Assembly (NCBI RefSeq): GCF_014652275.1
Contig: NZ_BMYM01000001.1
Span: 1,178,001 to 1,242,000, forward strand
Direction: 5' to 3'
Length of the DNA stretch: 64,000 nucleotides
Source: Parahalioglobus pacificus
GTDB lineage: Bacteria > Pseudomonadota > Gammaproteobacteria > Pseudomonadales > Halieaceae
Made by a program: the position numbers and the translations under genes
The notes under the pieces: generated by a model
Database searches by the model: none
Seen by the model: the letters and a program-made list of their open reading frames with translations, nothing else
Told to the model about the DNA's origin: nothing
Shown here: positions 1 through 7,086 of the stretch, piece after piece
How the letters are laid out: the number at the start of each line of letters is the position of its first letter
Position numbering within the stretch: position 1 is the first letter of the stretch

Positions 1-1
1 G

Positions 2-1105
2 GGTAAAGGCGGCGACGGCCAGAAAGCCAAGCAAGGTGGTCAGGGCCGCAAGAGTCAAGGTCAGGGCAAAGGTCAGGGCGAGCGTGGCGAAGGCAATAAC
101 CGCAACCGCAATCGCAACCGGAACAGAAACCGTAACAGGAACCGCAGACCTGAGGGTGAGACCCAGCAGGAGAACGGTAACAGCACAGCACGTCGGTCCG
201 ACGACAACGAGCGTCAGGAACAAGGTCAGCGCAAGGACAATCGTCGCCGCAACGATCGTCGCCGTCGCGATGAGGGATCTGCTGAACGCCAGAGCGGATC
301 AACCCATGTTGAGGCTCAAGGCGCGCAAAACGAAGACCAGCAGCGCAACGACAAGCCCCGCAAGCGTCCTAACGACATGCGCCGTAGCGAGCCTCGCAAG
401 CGCCGCCGCGGTCAGACAGCGGGCAATGGTGAGGAACAAAACAGTGCTGTGACTAATTCAGCTGCGCCTGCCGTCGCTAGCGCACCTGAAGCCGCCGAGG
501 AGCCTTCAGCGGTTAAAGAGCCCTCAGCTGTAAAAGCTAAAGAGCCTTCGGCGGTTAAGGAGTCTTCGGCTGCCAAGGAACCGGTAGCCTCGCAGCAGGC
601 CCCAGCAGCACAAGAGCCAGCAGCGGATAACGCGCCCGTGGGTGAAACCAAGGCACCGGTTCAAGCGCCTGTATCCGCTCCTGCCGAAGCACCAGCGGCC
701 CAGACGGCCGAGCCTTCTGATGTCGAAGTTTCTGATGCACCGGTAGAGAGCCAAGTAGCCGAAGCAAAAGAAGCACCGCGTAGTGAAACACTTGCGGAAG
801 CGGACGTTGCGCCAAAGCAGGCATATCTAGCTCTGGGCGATACAGAAACACCAGAGCCGGCGCCCGCTATTGAAGTAACTGCTGAAGTGGATCGTTCAGG
901 CATGGCTGCATCAGGCCGAGCGAGTAACGACCCACGCGAGACTCCGGCACCTGTCGGCGACATTGTGATTGAAACCGCGCACCCTGCACTCTTCTCGGAC
1001 GTTGTAGCACCCGATGTGCCGCGCAGTGACAAGGTGACAGCACGTGCCGCTAATGATCCCCGCGGCCCTCTGACGGCACAGGAAGATCAAGCAGCAGAGG
1101 CTTAA
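2..1105 (+). CDS. rne: Ribonuclease E, C-terminal tail (5' end outside window)
   Basis: Open frame 2 from the window edge to TAA at 1103-1105, about 367 residues. It is the low-complexity, disordered tail of an RNase E/G-type endoribonuclease, the scaffold for the RNA degradosome. Seen: Gly/Gln/Lys-rich start, an Asn-Arg dipeptide run (98-145), Arg-rich RNA-binding-like blocks (DDNERQEQGQRKDNRRRNDR), Ala/Glu/Pro repeats of the EPSAVK type (about 497-580), and two NDPR motifs near the end (GRASNDPRE, ARAANDPRG). From memory, NDPR-type short motifs mark Pseudomonas RNase E tails, where they recruit partner proteins. The catalytic S1/DNase I-like domains lie upstream of the window, so the name rests on the tail alone. 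In Pseudomonas rne sits beside murB; here murB is 41 kb away. The start at 377 used by simple gene finders is internal. Confidence 0.75.
   Translation, partial: GKGGDGQKAKQGGQGRKSQGQGKGQGERGEGNNRNRNRNRNRNRNRNRRPEGETQQENGNSTARRSDDNERQEQGQRKDNRRRNDRRRRDEGSAERQSGSTHVEAQGAQNEDQQRNDKPRKRPNDMRRSEPRKRRRGQTAGNGEEQNSAVTNSAAPAVASAPEAAEEPSAVKEPSAVKAKEPSAVKESSAAKEPVASQQAPAAQEPAADNAPVGETKAPVQAPVSAPAEAPAAQTAEPSDVEVSDAPVESQVAEAKEAPRSETLAEADVAPKQAYLALGDTETPEPAPAIEVTAEVDRSGMAASGRASNDPRETPAPVGDIVIETAHPALFSDVVAPDVPRSDKVTARAANDPRGPLTAQEDQAAEA
98..145 (+). repeat. Asn-Arg hexanucleotide repeat in the rne tail
   Basis: Eight consecutive Asn-Arg codon pairs. The Arg codons vary (CGC, CGG, AGA, CGT, AGG), so the dipeptide repeat is kept at protein level while the DNA has diverged. 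That points to selection for a basic, flexible RNA-binding stretch rather than a recent slippage event. Confidence 0.85.
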
Positions 1106-1117
1106 TTTCTAGCAAAT

Positions 1118-1150
1118 AGCGGCACAAGCATTATGTACCCTTGTGCCGCT
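1118..1150 (+). terminator. 11-bp perfect stem downstream of rne, no T-run
   Basis: AGCGGCACAAG at 1118-1128 pairs perfectly with CTTGTGCCGCT at 1140-1150 around an 11-nt loop, 12 bases after the rne stop. No U-tract follows, so it may be an mRNA 3'-end stabiliser or processing structure rather than a classical Rho-independent terminator. Its right arm overlaps the putative -35 of the tRNA-Ser promoter. Confidence 0.5.
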
Positions 1151-1168
1151 AATCAGGCTATGTATAAT
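1141..1168 (+). promoter_or_regulatory. Putative sigma70 promoter for tRNA-Ser
   Basis: TTGTGC (1141-1146), a 16-nt spacer and a perfect TATAAT (1163-1168) lie about 40 nt before the tRNA-Ser 5' end. The -35 is weak but the -10 is consensus. Confidence 0.6.
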
Positions 1169-1208
1169 CCACGCCTGCCCTCATAGGGGCATGCATAGAA
1201 CGTTTTCT

Positions 1209-1296
1209 GGTGGGCTGGCTGAGTGGTCGAAAGCGGCGGTCTTGAAAACCGTTGAACCGAGAGGTTCCCGGGGTTCGAATCCCTGGCCCACCGCCA
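1209..1296 (+). tRNA. tRNA-Ser(UGA)
   Basis: 88-nt class II tRNA. The acceptor arm GGTGGGC (1209-1215) pairs with GCCCACC (1286-1292), followed by G and an encoded CCA (1294-1296). The anticodon stem CGGT/ACCG encloses loop CTTGAAA with anticodon TGA. There is a long variable arm and a T-loop GGTTCGAATCC. From memory, tRNA-Ser(UGA) also lies beside yccA/tus in Pseudomonas. Confidence 0.97.
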
Positions 1297-1308
1297 TACA
1301 TAATGAAG

Positions 1309-1331
1309 CCGCCCTTGTGGCGGTTTTTTTA
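1309..1331 (+). terminator. Rho-independent terminator of tRNA-Ser
   Basis: CCGCC-CTTGT-GGCGG hairpin followed by eight T residues, 12 nt after the tRNA CCA. Confidence 0.9.
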
Positions 1332-1340
1332 TGTATCCAG

Positions 1341-1772
1341 TTTGAGCCGTGGACGAGAACCCCGGCGGGTTCGACAAGCTGCATCCAAGATGTAGCTTGG
1401 ACGCCGCAGCGAAGCGGAGGCGCCCCACAGGGGGCATAACGCGAGAGGCAATCGCGTCGTGATCTATCCCTGGCCCACAGCCATAGATAACGAACCGCCC
1501 TTGTGGCGGTTTTTTATGTCTCCAGGTTGACTCGGTAGGCGCCCCACAGCGACGCGACGTCGCCACCAGGCGGCACAACGCCAGACAAATACTTGAAGCC
1601 ACGCGTGAGTCTACGCCCTCTAATGCTGCCCCGAGCGCCAAAGGGAATGCATGCACTACGACGATAACTCGCGCAGCCCTACTCCCGCTGCGGCTAACAG
1701 GCCTGCTAGTAATGCCCATTACGGGGTGTGGGAACAGACACAGGTGGCACCGAATCAATCAGTTCAGGGCGG
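1341..1772. other. Non-coding stretch between tRNA-Ser and amidohydrolase
   Basis: Apart from tail copy B this stretch has no credible gene. It contains loosely repeated GC-rich words (AGGCGCCCCACAG at about 1418 and 1537; GCATAACGC and GCACAACGC), suggesting further degenerate copies of the same repeat family on both sides of copy B. No IS end or integrase is visible. Confidence 0.5.
1495..1515 (+). terminator. Second copy of the tRNA-Ser terminator
   Basis: CCGCC-CTTGT-GGCGG hairpin followed by six T residues, identical in stem to the first copy. It lies inside repeat copy B and has no recognisable gene directly upstream. Confidence 0.75.
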
Positions 1773-3614
1773 TCATCGGGGCAGTCTGACAGACGCTTGT
1801 ACACCGCTCGCCTGGTACATCACATGCAGGAAACGATGAGCCGTTACTGGGTCGTTCATAAAAGGCGAGGACTCGAGACCACTCACCGTATTTAGTCGGT
1901 CACGCTCGTAGATGAGCACATCGTCTTTGATGGTGGCCATTACTCGGAGCTCATCCAACGTTTCCGGGTCAACCGCGGTAGGGTCTTCCGAGAGCATCAC
2001 AAAATCAGCACGCTTCCCGATCTCTATAGAGCCTTTGCTTTCTTCCTCGAAGTGCTGCCAAGCTGGCCAGATCGTCAGCGCCTTGAGCGCGGTGAGCACA
2101 TCGACACGATGATGCGGCCCCAGTATGTCGCCAGACCTCGTTCTCCGAGTCACTGTGGCATCGAGGATGCGCATGCTGTTGGGAAAAGCGACGGGGGCAT
2201 CATGATGTGAGCCAAACATCATACCGCGATCCATAAGCCATCCCGTGGGCGATATATTTTCACCGTCGATAGGCCCGACGGTATGTTCTCGGTGCCAGTC
2301 GCCCCAATAAAACGTATGCATCGGAAAGAGTGACATAAAAACGCCCAAACGCTTGTAGGCATCGACTTGCTCCTCGCGAAGAAACTGGCCATGGATGAGT
2401 GCTGGACGATTACCCGGGTCGCCGTAGCGGGATTGGGCCGCCTCGAGAGCTGCGACCAGCATGTCAGATGCGCCTTCGCCGTTGGCATGCGTGATGATTT
2501 GGACGCCATTTTCATAGCACCAGTCCACCGCCTCACTCACCTGCTCCTCTGTAACAGCGGCGTAACCCTTGTAGCCCTGTGGATAGTTGCCTACTGGGCG
2601 GTAATACGGGCGGTCTCTCAACGCAGTGAAGCCCTGTGGAGAGCCATCAATCGTCAATTTGCAGCCCCCCACGCGGATACCGTTCACGTAATCTCTGGAG
2701 ACCCGCTCACCTATGAAGTCGCGCGCTATCAGTACGTCGGGATAAGCAACAACATCGATGGGGATTTTTCCGTCGGCAGCCATAGCGTCAAGCGTTTTTA
2801 CACTCGCCTCCGATGAGCGACCGTCCTGACCGGTTGTATAGCCGTAGCTCGCCCACAGCTTGGCGCCTGCGACTGCGAAAGCATCGAACGCCTCTGGGCC
2901 TAACTGCTGCAATACCGGCAGTAGCGTCCCAAAGAACGCGTACTCCTCAAGAACCCCGTTTGGCCTCCCATCGGCATCGCGCTGGATCACGCCGCCGGCC
3001 GGGTTTTTGGTGTTGACGTCATAACCAACAATGTCCAGCGTCTTTGAGTTCGCCACTCCGAGGTGACCCGACTGGTGCACGATCATAATGGGAAGTTCAG
3101 CAGACACAGCATCCAGTTCGTCACGCTTGGGATGGCGCTGTTCGGCCAACTGTGCGTTGTCGTAACCAAAGCCGATGACAACGCCTGCGCTCTCTACGGC
3201 GTCACGATTCGTTTCTATCCAGTTCCGAAGCACACGTTGCAAACTCGCGATATCCGTCACATCACCGTCTGGTGGCGCGAGCAGATTCGCGGACATCGCC
3301 TGGAGGCCTCCAAACACAACGTGACCATGGCTATCGACAAAGCCGGGTAACATCGCTCGGCCAGCCAGGTCAAACCGTTGAGTCGACTCTCCCTTGTGCG
3401 GCATCACATCTTCCACTGAGCCCACCGCAATAATTCGGCCGTCACGGACTGCTACAGCCTCGGCCCTGGGTTGATCGTCATCGATAGTGAGAATGGGGCC
3501 GCCCGAGTAAATCGTATCCGCAGGCTCTCGTGCAGACAGCGCTAACGGCGCCACCGTAAGACTGACTATTACGGCAAATAGCGAATGACAAATTGAATGC
3601 TGTCTAATTGGCAT
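1773..3614 (-). CDS. Exported amidohydrolase, YtcJ-like (amidohydrolase 3 family)
   Basis: 613-residue metal-dependent hydrolase of the amidohydrolase superfamily, YtcJ/AepA-like branch; substrate unknown. The chosen ATG (3614) gives a clean signal peptide (MPIRQHSICHSLFAVIVSLTVAPLALSA); the ATG at 3659 would put 15 polar residues before it. Visible motifs: the metal-binding H-x-H in FVDSHGHVVFGG (residues about 93-104), HQSGHLGVANS, ITHANGEGA, the late metal Asp region GSHHDAPVAFPN, and the C-terminal beta-sandwich signature GSIEIGKRADFVMLSEDP. Located in the periplasm by prediction. It is transcribed alone, away from yccA, with about 255 bp between the two starts. The family has members acting on amides, urea-like and formamide compounds, so no specific reaction should be assigned. 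Confidence 0.85.
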   Translation of the reverse strand: MPIRQHSICHSLFAVIVSLTVAPLALSAREPADTIYSGGPILTIDDDQPRAEAVAVRDGRIIAVGSVEDVMPHKGESTQRFDLAGRAMLPGFVDSHGHVVFGGLQAMSANLLAPPDGDVTDIASLQRVLRNWIETNRDAVESAGVVIGFGYDNAQLAEQRHPKRDELDAVSAELPIMIVHQSGHLGVANSKTLDIVGYDVNTKNPAGGVIQRDADGRPNGVLEEYAFFGTLLPVLQQLGPEAFDAFAVAGAKLWASYGYTTGQDGRSSEASVKTLDAMAADGKIPIDVVAYPDVLIARDFIGERVSRDYVNGIRVGGCKLTIDGSPQGFTALRDRPYYRPVGNYPQGYKGYAAVTEEQVSEAVDWCYENGVQIITHANGEGASDMLVAALEAAQSRYGDPGNRPALIHGQFLREEQVDAYKRLGVFMSLFPMHTFYWGDWHREHTVGPIDGENISPTGWLMDRGMMFGSHHDAPVAFPNSMRILDATVTRRTRSGDILGPHHRVDVLTALKALTIWPAWQHFEEESKGSIEIGKRADFVMLSEDPTAVDPETLDELRVMATIKDDVLIYERDRLNTVSGLESSPFMNDPVTAHRFLHVMYQASGVQASVRLPR

Positions 3615-3870
3615 TAGGTCTAACCTGCGGCTGTTTGACGATGTAAGTATAGCCATCATCGCATGAGGTGCTGGAGATGGCAGTGTCTCGGTTCAAATAG
3701 AGGCCTCACTTGCGAGGGGCATGTTGCCAGGCTCGGCTCAAGGCCCACAAATTTCGTATTTGGGTAGCAATAAAACCCGATCTTTCAATGGGTTGGAATT
3801 TGCACTTTTCGGCCCTATTATTGTCCTAGTTATAGCCCATAAGGGCCTCAGCAACGTCACGGAGTATCCG

Positions 3871-4545
3871 ATGCAAGACAAAGGTTTGTACGACATCAAC
3901 ACGGCCGGCATGGAGTCGATTGTCAGCACCAATAAAGTGCTGAGAAACACCTACATGCTATTGGGCATGACCCTGCTGTTCAGCGCCGTGACAGCGGGCA
4001 TTTCTATGGCTATCGGCCTACCACAGGGCGCGGCTCTGATTTTGACACTGGTCGGTTTCGGCCTGCTGTTTGTAGTGAATCGTATGGCTGATTCCAGCAA
4101 GGGCATCATCGCCATCTTTGCGTTTACCGGCGTTATGGGTGCTTCACTGGGCCCCATGCTGAATTACTACCTCGCCATGCCCGGCGGCCCCGCGCTGGTT
4201 ATGCAGGCACTGGGCGGTACAGCTCTGGTGTTCTTCGGTCTCTCCGCCTATGCACTGACTACCCGCAAGGACTTCTCCTTTATGGGCGGATTCTTGATGG
4301 TTGGTTTGCTGCTGGCGGTTGTCGCTATGATCGCCAACATCTTCATGGGCATTCCCGCGCTGTCGCTGACCATTTCAGCCGTCGTGGTGATGATCATGTC
4401 CGGACTGATACTGTTTGATACAAGCCGCATCATTCACGGTGGTGAGACCAACTACATCCGCGCAACCGTGAGCCTGTACCTGAACATCTACAACCTGTTC
4501 ATTCATCTTCTCAGCCTGCTCACTGCGCTGGGTGGTGATGACTAA
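3871..4545 (+). CDS. yccA: Bax inhibitor-1/YccA family inner-membrane protein
   Basis: 224 residues, close to the 219 of E. coli YccA. About seven hydrophobic helices follow a polar start of about 25 residues, and the C-terminus has the family pattern SGLILFDTSRIIHGGETNYI. E. coli YccA is an FtsH-interacting membrane protein that modulates FtsH proteolysis and can protect a jammed Sec translocon. The start ATG at 3871 is preceded by GGAG (3861-3864). The open frame continues 50 codons upstream, but those residues do not resemble the family. A strong terminator follows at once, so the gene is probably monocistronic. The position directly before tusDCB matches Pseudomonas. Confidence 0.9.
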   Translation: MQDKGLYDINTAGMESIVSTNKVLRNTYMLLGMTLLFSAVTAGISMAIGLPQGAALILTLVGFGLLFVVNRMADSSKGIIAIFAFTGVMGASLGPMLNYYLAMPGGPALVMQALGGTALVFFGLSAYALTTRKDFSFMGGFLMVGLLLAVVAMIANIFMGIPALSLTISAVVVMIMSGLILFDTSRIIHGGETNYIRATVSLYLNIYNLFIHLLSLLTALGGDD

Positions 4546-4564
4546 GGCTTGACGGTCACCCAAA

Positions 4565-4590
4565 AACCCCGGCTCAGTCCGGGGTTTTTT
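4565..4590 (+). terminator. Rho-independent terminator after yccA
   Basis: AACCCCGG-CTCAGT-CCGGGGTT stem followed by a T-run, 20 nt after the yccA stop and 12 nt before tusD. Confidence 0.92.
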
Positions 4591-4601
4591 GTTTAGACGC
4601 C

Positions 4602-4997
4602 ATGAATTACGCCCTACTCGTTCTCGCCTCCCCCGCATCCGGCACCAGCAACCTTACCGCTGCCCGCTTCGCCCGTGAACTCGTGAAGCAAGGCCATACG
4701 CTGTCGCGTGTTTTTTTCCACGATGCGGGCACAGAGACCGGCCTGGTGAGTCGGGTGATGCCCCAGGATGAAACCGATGCAAGAGCGCTTTGGCGAGAGC
4801 TGAGCACACACCACAACACTGAGTTGGTGCTGTGTATCGCCTCCTCATTGCGTCACGGCGTATTGGATACCACCGAGGCCGAACGGTACGAGCGGACGAA
4901 CACGATAGACCCCGCTTTTGTCATTGGTGGTCTGGGCCTACTGGTTGAAGCCTCTGAAACGGCTGATCGCCTGATCACTTTCGGGGCTAGCGTATGA
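4602..4997 (+). CDS. tusD: Sulfurtransferase TusD (DsrE family)
   Basis: 131 residues; E. coli TusD has 128. TusD is the sulfur-accepting subunit of the TusBCD hexamer, which passes persulfide sulfur from TusA to TusE for 2-thiolation of U34 in Glu, Gln and Lys tRNAs. The catalytic cysteine is at residue 78 (ELVLCIASS), the same number as in E. coli. The start ATG at 4602 follows the yccA terminator closely, so a promoter must lie in or before it. The stop overlaps the tusC start by 4 nt, indicating translational coupling. Confidence 0.95.
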   Translation: MNYALLVLASPASGTSNLTAARFARELVKQGHTLSRVFFHDAGTETGLVSRVMPQDETDARALWRELSTHHNTELVLCIASSLRHGVLDTTEAERYERTNTIDPAFVIGGLGLLVEASETADRLITFGASV

Positions 4998-5353
4998 GTC
5001 GCTCGCTGCTGGTAACACTGACCACGTCGCCCTACGCCTCCAGCCGCGCACGCGCGGGTCTGGACCTGGCATTGGCCAGTGCTGCCTTCGATAAACCCGT
5101 GTCGCTACTCTTTCTGGGCAGCGCTGTTCTCCAGTTGCTGGATGGGCAGGACACCGAAGCCCTGGGGCTGCGCAATCAGCGCAAAACGCTGGACTCAGCA
5201 GTTCTCTACGGCATAGACGCCATCTATGCCGATGCCAAGGCGCTCGCACAGTTGGGGATCACACAGCAAGAATTACCGGATGGTTGCCAGACTGCCGATG
5301 CCGCACAAATACGCAAGCTGTTGAACACATATGATCAGTTAGTGAGCGTCTGA
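4994..5353 (+). CDS. tusC: TusC, subunit of the TusBCD sulfur relay
   Basis: 119 residues, matching the E. coli protein. DsrE/F-like fold with the typical SRARAGLDLALASAAFDKPV helix and GIDAIYADAKAL segment. It lacks the TusD cysteine and acts as a structural partner in the heterohexamer. It overlaps tusD by 4 nt and tusB by 1 nt, so the three subunits are almost certainly made from one message in equal amounts. Confidence 0.93.
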   Translation: MSRSLLVTLTTSPYASSRARAGLDLALASAAFDKPVSLLFLGSAVLQLLDGQDTEALGLRNQRKTLDSAVLYGIDAIYADAKALAQLGITQQELPDGCQTADAAQIRKLLNTYDQLVSV

Positions 5354-5646
5354 TGATCCTTCACACCCTCAGCACAATGCCAAGCTCTGATGCCGCTAGA
5401 CGCTGCGTCGAAGTGGCGTCCACTAACGACGCGCTCATCTTGCTGGGCGAGGGTGTCTATGCCGCAATGGCCGGCGACACCGAAAACGCATTGGCCACCA
5501 AAGCGCCATGCACTGTGTTCGCCTTATTACAGGACGTAAAGGCCGCGGGGATTGAACAGCGTCTGAGCCCTGGCGTCGAAGTTATCGACTTCGCGGGCTT
5601 TGTGGCGCTCACCGAGCAATACAGCAAGCAGCAGGCCTGGTTCTAG
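5353..5646 (+). CDS. tusB: TusB, subunit of the TusBCD sulfur relay
   Basis: 97 residues, DsrH-like family, beginning MILHTLSTMPSSDAARRC, followed by the typical DALILLGEGVYAA segment. TusB completes the TusBCD complex in the cytoplasm. Start overlaps the tusC stop (TGATG). The stop is one base before the tusE start codon. Confidence 0.92.
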   Translation: MILHTLSTMPSSDAARRCVEVASTNDALILLGEGVYAAMAGDTENALATKAPCTVFALLQDVKAAGIEQRLSPGVEVIDFAGFVALTEQYSKQQAWF

Positions 5647-5647
5647 G

Positions 5648-5974
5648 ATGAGCGAGCAGCTACCCATGGGGTCCTTCGATAAAGAAGGATTCCTGCGGCA
5701 ATTGTCTGACTGGTCGCCCGCGGTGGCGCAGCAGATCGCTGAGCGCGAAGGCATCGCGCTGAGTGACGCTCACTGGGAAGTGCTCAACCTGCTGCGCGAG
5801 TATTACCGGCGCTTTGATGATTCGCCCGTCATGCGCGCCCTTGTTCGCTTCTGCCGCCAAGAGCTGGGAAATGACAAGGGCAACTCGATGTATTTATTGA
5901 CCTTATTTCCCGGCTCACCGGCCAAGATTGGCTGTAAAATCGCCGGCCTGCCCAAACCGGATAACTGCCTGTGA
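5648..5974 (+). CDS. tusE: TusE/DsrC-family sulfur carrier
   Basis: 108 residues; takes sulfur from TusBCD and presents it to MnmA on tRNA. Start ATG 5648 sits 1 nt after the tusB stop, and the reading frame upstream is out of family. The C-terminus ends LPKPDNCL, with the penultimate carrier cysteine (Cys107) seen in all TusE/DsrC proteins. Unusually for TusE, a second cysteine (Cys96, KIGCKIAG) lies exactly 11 residues earlier, the spacing of the DsrC redox pair; E. coli TusE has Thr there. Context argues for the tRNA thiolation role, since no dsrAB is in view. The stop overlaps the GTG of trmA. Confidence 0.92.
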   Translation: MSEQLPMGSFDKEGFLRQLSDWSPAVAQQIAEREGIALSDAHWEVLNLLREYYRRFDDSPVMRALVRFCRQELGNDKGNSMYLLTLFPGSPAKIGCKIAGLPKPDNCL

Positions 5975-7086
5975 ACCCAGAACCGCCATTTTTCTATGCG
6001 CCAGAGCAATACCAGTCTTTGCTCGATGCGAAGGTGGATAAGGTCAGCGATCTACTCAGCCCCTATCAAGCACCTGAGCCTGAGGTAGTACCCTCACCCA
6101 CAGGAGGTTTTCGGATGAGGGCTGAGTTCAGAGTCTGGCACGACGGAGACGCCCTGGATTACGTGATGTTTCGGCGCGGCGAACCGAAAACACCCATAGC
6201 GGTGACGCAGTTCCCTATCGCCTGCGATGCTATCCAGTCGCTCATGGGGCCATTGATTGATGCTCTGAAAGACAGCTCAGTACTGCGTGAAAGGCTTTTT
6301 CAGCTTGAGTTCCTGTCCACAATTGCAGGCGACACACTGGTTACGCTGATCTACCACCGCAAACTGGATGACGCATGGGCCTCAGCCGCCGATGCGCTCT
6401 CCATTAAACTGGGGATCGCCATTGTTGGTCGCAGTAGAAAGCAGAAAATTATTGTTGGAAGAGACTTTGTCACCGAAGAACTGACCATCAACGGCAAAGC
6501 CTATCGCTATCAACAATATGAGCAGGCTTTCACACAGCCCAACGCCGTGGTCAACACCCACATGATCGAGTGGGCAATAGCGAGTGCAACGCAATGCAGC
6601 GGAAACTTGTTGGAGCTTTACTGTGGCAATGGCAACTTCACCCTGCCGTTGGCTAAGTGCTTTGACAAGGTGATAGCCACCGAATTGTCCAAGGTCTCGA
6701 CACGGGCCGGACTCAAAAACATTGCCGACAATCAGGTGACCAACGTCGACATCATACGTTTGTCAGCAGAGGAAGTGAGCCAGGCAATGGCGGGTGAACG
6801 GGAGTTCCGCCGCTTGGCGGGGCTTGCCACGCCGCTACAGGAAAGTGATCTGCGCACTGTGTTCGTAGATCCGCCGCGCGCTGGCCTGGACGAAGCGACG
6901 TTAAGCATGGTTTCGGGCTTCGACAATATTATTTATGTGTCCTGCAATCCCAACACGTTGGCTAATAATCTCGCCGTCCTCTGCATAACACACCGGATTA
7001 CACGGTTTGCCTTGTTTGATCAGTTTCCCTACACCGAGCACATGGAGTGTGGCGTGTTGCTGGAGCGCATTGGCGCGGGTCAGTAA
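5971..7086 (+). CDS. trmA: tRNA (uracil-54-C5) methyltransferase TrmA
   Basis: 371 residues (E. coli 366). Uses SAM to make ribothymidine at position 54 of the tRNA T-loop. Seen: N-terminal PPFFYAPEQYQSLLDAK, SAM-binding motif LLELYCGNGNFTLPLA (about 213-228), VDPPRAGLD (299-307) and catalytic YVSCNPNTLANN with Cys325 (E. coli Cys324). The GTG start overlaps the tusE stop (GTGA), so a tRNA-thiolation operon is coupled to a second tRNA-modification enzyme. Its end overlaps by 7 bp the end of the convergent gene at 7080. Confidence 0.95.
   Translation: MNPEPPFFYAPEQYQSLLDAKVDKVSDLLSPYQAPEPEVVPSPTGGFRMRAEFRVWHDGDALDYVMFRRGEPKTPIAVTQFPIACDAIQSLMGPLIDALKDSSVLRERLFQLEFLSTIAGDTLVTLIYHRKLDDAWASAADALSIKLGIAIVGRSRKQKIIVGRDFVTEELTINGKAYRYQQYEQAFTQPNAVVNTHMIEWAIASATQCSGNLLELYCGNGNFTLPLAKCFDKVIATELSKVSTRAGLKNIADNQVTNVDIIRLSAEEVSQAMAGEREFRRLAGLATPLQESDLRTVFVDPPRAGLDEATLSMVSGFDNIIYVSCNPNTLANNLAVLCITHRITRFALFDQFPYTEHMECGVLLERIGAGQ

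Larger units (their letters stand above)
1281..1525 (+). repeat. Imperfect direct repeat of tRNA-Ser 3' end plus terminator
   Basis: Copy A (1281-1340) holds the tRNA-Ser 3' end (CCCTGGCCCACCGCCA), a short spacer, the CCGCC/GGCGG hairpin, the T-run and ATGTATCCAG. Copy B (1468-1525) repeats the same order with few changes (CCCTGGCCCACAGCCA, then hairpin, T-run, ATGTCTCCAG). Copy B has no tRNA body before it, so it is a tail-only remnant. Likely origins are a lost second tRNA-Ser copy or an attachment-site scar of an element that used the tRNA 3' end. Confidence 0.8.

Noticed and set aside
36-452. Arg/Ala-rich 138-codon frame on the plus strand
   Set aside because: It is an alternative frame of the rne tail; frame 2 continues unbroken from the window edge with RNase E-like composition.
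5648-5974. Full dissimilatory sulfur-oxidation (dsr) function for the tus genes
   Set aside because: tusBCD-tusE-trmA context and lengths are those of tRNA thiolation; no dsrAB or other dsr genes are present.
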